Source of the DNA: Streptomyces sp. SM11
Lineage (GTDB): Bacteria; Actinomycetota; Actinomycetes; Streptomycetales; Streptomycetaceae
Direction: 5' to 3'
Assembly (NCBI RefSeq): GCF_002910905.1
Contig: NZ_NEUE01000236.1
Span: 1-33,914 of the forward strand
DNA length: 33,914 nucleotides
Both the position numbers and the translations under genes were made by a program. Under the pieces are notes generated by a model, which ran no database searches, had not been told where the DNA came from, and saw only the letters and a program-made list of their open reading frames with translations. This document shows positions 30,591-33,914 of the stretch, piece after piece (position 1 is the first letter of the stretch; every line of letters starts with the position of its first letter).

Positions 30591-30893
30591 ATGCAGCAGT
30601 CTCTGCCTGTCAACCCGGCGGTTGCTACTGCAGTCGACAAATCAGCCAACGGCGTCACGGTCTTCACCCCGACGCTCGAAGCTCGGTGCCCGGGACGCGA
30701 GCGTCGGAGCGGGTCGTTCACTCTTGCGGGGGTACGTGAACGGGGCCCCGGCCCGAAGCTCGGGGCCCGGGACACGAGGGCCGGGACGCGAGACCCGGGA
30801 TTCGAGACCCCTTTTTCAACCGGCGGGGAAAAGACAGGGGTTGGGGAAACCGCCCTACCTCCCAACCCCGTCACGGCCAGCAAGTATGACTAA
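30591..30893 (+). CDS. Doubtful small open frame
   Basis: The product would have 100 residues, beginning MQQSLPVNPAVATAVDKSAN. No ribosome binding site precedes the ATG. Third codon positions are less GC-rich than in clear genes of the window, and the middle part is built from repeats. I recognise no domain. It could be a decayed fragment or a short orphan gene. Confidence 0.22.
   Translation: MQQSLPVNPAVATAVDKSANGVTVFTPTLEARCPGRERRSGSFTLAGVRERGPGPKLGARDTRAGTRDPGFETPFSTGGEKTGVGETALPPNPVTASKYD
30677..30701. repeat. 25-base direct repeat, copy 1
   Basis: CGAAGCTCGGTGCCCGGGAC plus GCGAG matches the sequence at 30754-30778 with two differences; the two copies are 77 bases apart. Confidence 0.75.
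30754..30811. repeat. 25-base direct repeat, copy 2, followed by 15-base degenerate repeats
   Basis: Copy 2 covers 30754-30778. The sequence then continues with three roughly 15-base units of the form CCGGGANNCGAGAC from about 30766 to 30811, so part of the repeat has been multiplied in tandem. Confidence 0.65.
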
Positions 30894-30913
30894 TCGCGAC
30901 AGCTTGCGGCGCG

Positions 30914-31054
30914 ATGCCGCGACTGCTTACGGTGCGAGAACTAAACGACCCCGACGCGGTGTTACCGCACCAGGCCGGGGTCTCACCGCAAGATCGAGAA
31001 CCACAGAAGGTCGATCCCTTGGCTACTCTGCACACTAGCCTCGAAGTTTCGTGA
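30914..31054 (+). CDS. Possible 46-residue small protein containing a TTA codon
   Basis: The frame ATG-CCG-CGA to TGA reads MPRLLTVRELNDPDAVLPHQ, then AGVSPQDREPQKVDPLATLH and TSLEVS. It holds a TTA (Leu) codon, which in streptomycetes needs the bldA tRNA. No Shine-Dalgarno sequence is present and I know no homologue, so it may not be real. Its 3' end overlaps the presumed end of the IS1380 remnant. Confidence 0.25.
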   Translation: MPRLLTVRELNDPDAVLPHQAGVSPQDREPQKVDPLATLHTSLEVS

Positions 31055-31908
31055 CGGTCCGCCGACGGAGTCGGTGGACCGTTTTCGTGCCGTGGGCTGA
31101 GGGTGGGCAGGTTGAGGGCCCGAGTGTCGCCTCGGGGAGGCGCCGGGTTCCACTGCTCCGGTGTCGGGTTGCTGTCGTAGGGATGGGAAAGTTGCTGGTC
31201 AGCCGGGGTTCGGCAGGAGTGCGAGCCGTTCGAGGGCGTCGGTGATCACGTGAGTCCAGGCCCAGTGCCGGGCGAGGCGGAGGATCCGGCGGCGGCTGGT
31301 GATGACAGGTTGTCCGGCCGTGGTGAACAGGCGGAGTCGCAGGCGGCGGGGTTCCCAGAGGCGGGCTGTGCCGGTCAGGGCGAGCATCGGCATCCAGGCC
31401 AGCATGTCGAGAGCCAGCTGCACGATCTCCAGCCAGATCCGGTTCTGCGCGGTGCGGTGCAGGGGAAGGTTGCGCAGGCCGGTGGCGCGGGCGTTTCGGA
31501 TGCGGTCCTCGGCCCTCGCCCGCAGCCGGTGACGGAGCTCGAGTTCCGCGATCGGCCTGCCCGAGGTGTTGGTGGCGAAGCACGTCAGCCGCATGCCGTC
31601 GGCATCGGTGAGCCTCAACTGTGCCCCGGGATGCGGCCGTTCCTTCCTGACGATCAGCCGCATCCTCTTTGGTCAGCCGCCCATGACATCGCCGGCGAGT
31701 TCGGCGACCCAGGCCCCGTCGCGGATCTCGCCGCCGGTCTCGACGGCCGGCGTCCAGGCCGAGGCCGGAACCTTCAGCACATGCTGGTGGACCTGCTCGG
31801 TGACCGTCATGCCGACCGAGTAGGCCAGCCACCGTCCCCGCTGGGCGAGCCAGGCGACGAAGGCGTGGGTGCCGCCGGCAGAGTCGGTGCGGATCATCAT
31901 GTGAATTG
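31035..31908 (-). mobile_element. Truncated IS1380-type insertion sequence
   Basis: The C-terminal part of an IS1380-family transposase plus about 160 bases of non-coding sequence after its stop is present. The N-terminal two thirds of the transposase and the corresponding IS end are missing. The right end is placed near 31035 (GCCTCGAAGTTTCGTGAC) by position only. The left break lies near 31908, where similarity to the family stops. Confidence 0.65.
31199..31908 (-). pseudogene. IS1380-family transposase remnant with in-frame TGA
   Basis: The frame reads MMIRTDSAGGTHAFVAWLAQ, then RGRWLAYSVGMTVTEQVHQ and EIRDGAWVAELAGDVMGG up to a TGA at 31673-31675 (minus strand). It continues in the same frame with PKRMRLIVRKERPHPGAQLR and the typical C-terminal ARAEDRIRNARATGLRNLP region. 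Family members have Trp before PK-x-MR, so TGG has become TGA. The N-terminal part, including the first catalytic Asp, is absent. It is not functional. Confidence 0.85.
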
Positions 31909-32033
31909 GCCAGCAGGGTCGAGGGGAAACTTCATTCCCTCTTTGCCCCTGTCCGGCGTACAACCTTCCGGCGCCCCGGGCTATCTCACCTGGCATCGAG
32001 AACACGCGACAAGGTGCGATCGAAGGGGACAAG

Positions 32034-32603
32034 ATGCGACGTATCGGAGCGGTAGCAGCGGTGTTCGTGCTCGCGGGCGCCACGCTCGGGATGGCGGCGG
32101 GTACCGCGGGCGCGGCCCCGGCGGAGGGCCCGCGCGTGGCGACGACCTGCCCGACGGGCTGGGGCAGCGGCGCCAAGGGCGGTGCTGCCAAGGGTGCCGA
32201 TCACCTGGAGGACATCAGGACCGGACGGCACGAGTGCTTCGACCGCATGGTGTTCGACGTGCCCGGCGGCGGCCAGATCGACTACCAGGTCCAGTATGTG
32301 GACTGGTTCTACTCGTACCCCGAGGGTGAGTACATACCGGTCATCGGTGGGGCGGTCCTCGAAATCAGCGTCGGCGCGTGGACCTACGACCTGGACGGCG
32401 TGCCGACCTACCCGGGCGAGGAGGGCGAGCCCCTGCCCGGCGTGGACGTCAGCGGGTACAGCACCTTCCGGGACACCCGGTTCGGCGGGACCTTCGAGGG
32501 CCAGACGCGGGTCGGCCTCGGTGTGCGCGCCCGACTGCCGTTCCGCGTGTTCCAGTTGGACGACCGGGTCGTGGTCGACGTTGCCCACAGCTGGACGAGC
32601 TAG
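32034..32603 (+). CDS. Secreted AMIN-like domain protein
   Basis: The product has 189 residues. A signal peptide covers about 1-27 (MRRIGAVAAVFVLAGATLGM, then AGTAGA-AP as cleavage region) with no lipobox Cys. The mature part is all-beta by eye: CPTGWGSG, HECFDRMVFDVPGGGQIDYQVQYVDWFYS, and a final FRVFQLDDRVVVDVAHSW. The CFDRMVFD...G...Y-x-V-x-Y-V pattern and the closing VVVDVAH are features of actinobacterial AMIN-like proteins, related to the peptidoglycan-binding AMIN fold. A cell wall-associated role is likely. Two cysteines (C39 and C68) could form a disulfide. The ATG has GAAGGGGA 4-11 bases upstream. It lies between two IS remnants. Confidence 0.85.
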   Translation: MRRIGAVAAVFVLAGATLGMAAGTAGAAPAEGPRVATTCPTGWGSGAKGGAAKGADHLEDIRTGRHECFDRMVFDVPGGGQIDYQVQYVDWFYSYPEGEYIPVIGGAVLEISVGAWTYDLDGVPTYPGEEGEPLPGVDVSGYSTFRDTRFGGTFEGQTRVGLGVRARLPFRVFQLDDRVVVDVAHSWTS

Positions 32604-32619
32604 TCGGCCTGGCCGATCA

Positions 32620-32656
32620 TGCGCGCCCTCTCAGCATCGTTTGGGAGGGCGCGCAG
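32620..32656 (+). terminator. Hairpin after the AMIN-like gene
   Basis: A perfect 11-bp stem TGCGCGCCCTC/GAGGGCGCGCA (32620-32630 and 32646-32656) with a 15-base loop starts 16 bases after the stop codon. Confidence 0.85.
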
Positions 32657-32681
32657 ACGTTCGGTTCGCTCGGAGCCCAAC

Positions 32682-33914
32682 AGGGATGCGTACAGCTCAA
32701 ATATTTCCAGGGCGTAGTCCAACTTCAGCCCGACCTCTTGGCCCCCTGGCTGAGACGATGACCAGACCTCAAGATTCCCAGCCGCACACAAGGGCCCGCC
32801 GTGCAGCGTCGGTGCTGCCCTGACGTCGATCGACGAGGAGACCGCGGGAACGTCTGCCTGCCCGAACTCTCCCCGCTGTCCGCGGTCTTGGACCGCCTGC
32901 CTGATCCACGGCGGGTCCGGGGCCGCCGCTATCGGCTGGGTTCCCTGCTCGCCCTGTGCCTGCTCGCGGTGCTCGGCGGCGCCACCACGCTGGCCGGCAT
33001 CGCCCGCTTCACCGCCGATGCCGCCCCTGAGGTGCGCATGAGGATCGGGCTGCGCACTCTGCCGCGCGCGACCACCCTGGGCCGTCTGCTGTAGCGGCTG
33101 GACGGCGATGCCCTGGATGACGCCGTGGGCGCCTGGCTCGCCCGGCACGCGACGGACCCGGTCGGTGACGCCGCGCAGCTGGTGGGTGTGGCCATCGACG
33201 GCAAGGCCGTACGCGGCAGCCGCGACGGCGAGAAGAAGGCCATCCACCTCCTGGCCGCAGTCCTGCACGAGGGCCAGACGGTGATCTCCCAACGGCAGAT
33301 CGCCGCCAAGAGCAACGAGATCCCCGCCTTCGCCCTGCTGCTGGAAGGGCTCGACCTGCGCAGATACGTCATCACCGCCGATGCGATGCACACCCGGACC
33401 GGCCACGCCGAACACGTCATCACGCGGGGCGGGCACTACATCCTGGTCGTCAAGGGCAACCAGAAGAACCTCCGCCGACAGCTGCGGCGCCTGCCCTGGC
33501 GCGAGGTCCCGCTCCAGCACCGCACCCGCGAACAGGGCCACGGCCGACGCGAGATCCGGCGCCTCAAGGTCTGCACCGTCCAGCCCGGACTCCCTTTCCC
33601 GCACGCCGTGCAGGCCATCAAGGTCAAGCGCCGCCGAACCAACCGCACCACCGGCAAGACGACCATCACGACGATCTACGCGGTCACCAGCCTCGCTCCC
33701 GAACAAGCCGCCGCGGACCGAATCGCCGAACTCATCCGCGGACACTGGCAGGTCGAAGCCCTGCACCATGTGAGAGACGTGACCTTCGCCGAGGACGCTT
33801 CCCACGTCCGCACCGGCACCGCACCCCGCGCGATGGCCACCCTCCGCAATCTCGCCATCGGCCTCATCCGCCAGGCCGGCTGGACGAACACCGCCGCCGC
33901 CACCGACCACTACC
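32682..33914 (+). mobile_element. ISAs1-family insertion sequence, right part outside the window
   Basis: The transposase frame from about 32.8 kb to the window edge is of ISAs1 type. The left end may be near 32682, where CAGGGATGCGTACAGCTCAA begins; ISAs1 ends commonly start with CAGGG. The right end is not included, so the inverted repeats cannot be compared. Confidence 0.6.
32801..33914 (+). pseudogene. ISAs1-family transposase interrupted by an in-frame TAG (3' partial)
   Basis: The N-terminal part has LSPLSAVLDRLPDPRRVRGR and YRLGSLLALCLLAVLGGA. After RATTLGRLL a TAG (33092-33094) interrupts the frame. The same frame then continues without a break to the window edge. The DDE residues are all present: Asp in VAIDGKAVRGSRDG, Asp in VITADAMHTRTGHAEHV, and Glu in GHWQVEALHHVRDVTFAED. 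The region around 32801-32860 may hold a further frameshift, because another frame there reads ALTSIDEETAG. Unless the TAG is read through, no full protein is made. Confidence 0.82.

Larger units (their letters stand above)
30291..31034. other. Gene-poor, repeat-rich region next to the IS1380 remnant
   Basis: These 744 bases have lower GC bias than their neighbours and no convincing gene. They hold a 25-base direct repeat, 15-base degenerate repeats and two small open frames of doubtful reality (30591-30893 and 30914-31054). Part of the region also lies in hairpins such as GACCCCG/CGGGGTC (30947-30953 and 30976-30982). Confidence 0.5.

Noticed and set aside
30795..30815. tRNA-like T-arm (GGGATTCGAGACCC)
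   Set aside because: The stem and 7-base loop do not fit a T-arm, and no acceptor, D or anticodon arms can be drawn around it; the sequence is one unit of a degenerate repeat.

Overview
The window reads as chromosomal DNA of a Streptomyces or close relative. GC content is very high and third codon positions are almost always G or C. GTG starts are frequent, and the oxyR | ahpC-ahpD arrangement is the one known from streptomycetes. About 26 genes can be supported, plus two decayed insertion sequences at the right end.

Left and central part (about 1-25.9 kb). A SpoIIE/anti-sigma regulator enters from the left edge and converges with a class A penicillin-binding protein; a 22-bp-stem terminator separates them. 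An SPFH membrane protein is translationally coupled to a small ribbon-helix-helix protein. A PadR regulator overlaps an ABC ATPase, which overlaps an FtsX-type permease, so the three form one coupled export operon under a cluster of GTATAC-type half-sites. OxyR is divergent from ahpC-ahpD, the peroxide defence unit. Four leftward genes follow: an AI-2E family permease, an SLT-fold secreted muramidase with a long structured leader, a PIN-PhoH ATPase and a cis-prenyltransferase (UppS family). After these come an aldo/keto reductase, an AlkZ-type winged-helix protein, a small unknown protein, a methyltransferase, a prepilin peptidase, a DUF192 protein, a PIG-V-like glycosyltransferase and a HAD hydrolase. 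Several of these genes serve the cell envelope: the PBP, the SLT muramidase, UppS, the glycosyltransferase and the prepilin peptidase.

Right part (25.9-33.9 kb) looks more accessory. It holds a PdxI/YdbC-like aldo/keto reductase, an amidase, an unrecognised Cys-rich protein and about 0.9 kb of repeat-rich sequence without a convincing gene. It ends with a truncated IS1380-type transposase, a secreted AMIN-like protein and an ISAs1-type transposase that runs off the window.

The most unusual points are these: a palindromic repeat inserted in frame inside the prenyltransferase gene, adding about 14 residues; a short reading frame with a good ribosome binding site interrupted by two in-frame TGA codons inside a Gly-Trp repeat; nonsense codons (TGA, TAG) without frameshift at the break points of both transposases; a near-perfect 30-bp palindrome between uppS and phoH; and several short tandem repeats in and between genes. 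I found no CRISPR array, no tRNA or rRNA gene and no clear new defence system. All family names come from reading motifs by eye; no database search was run.
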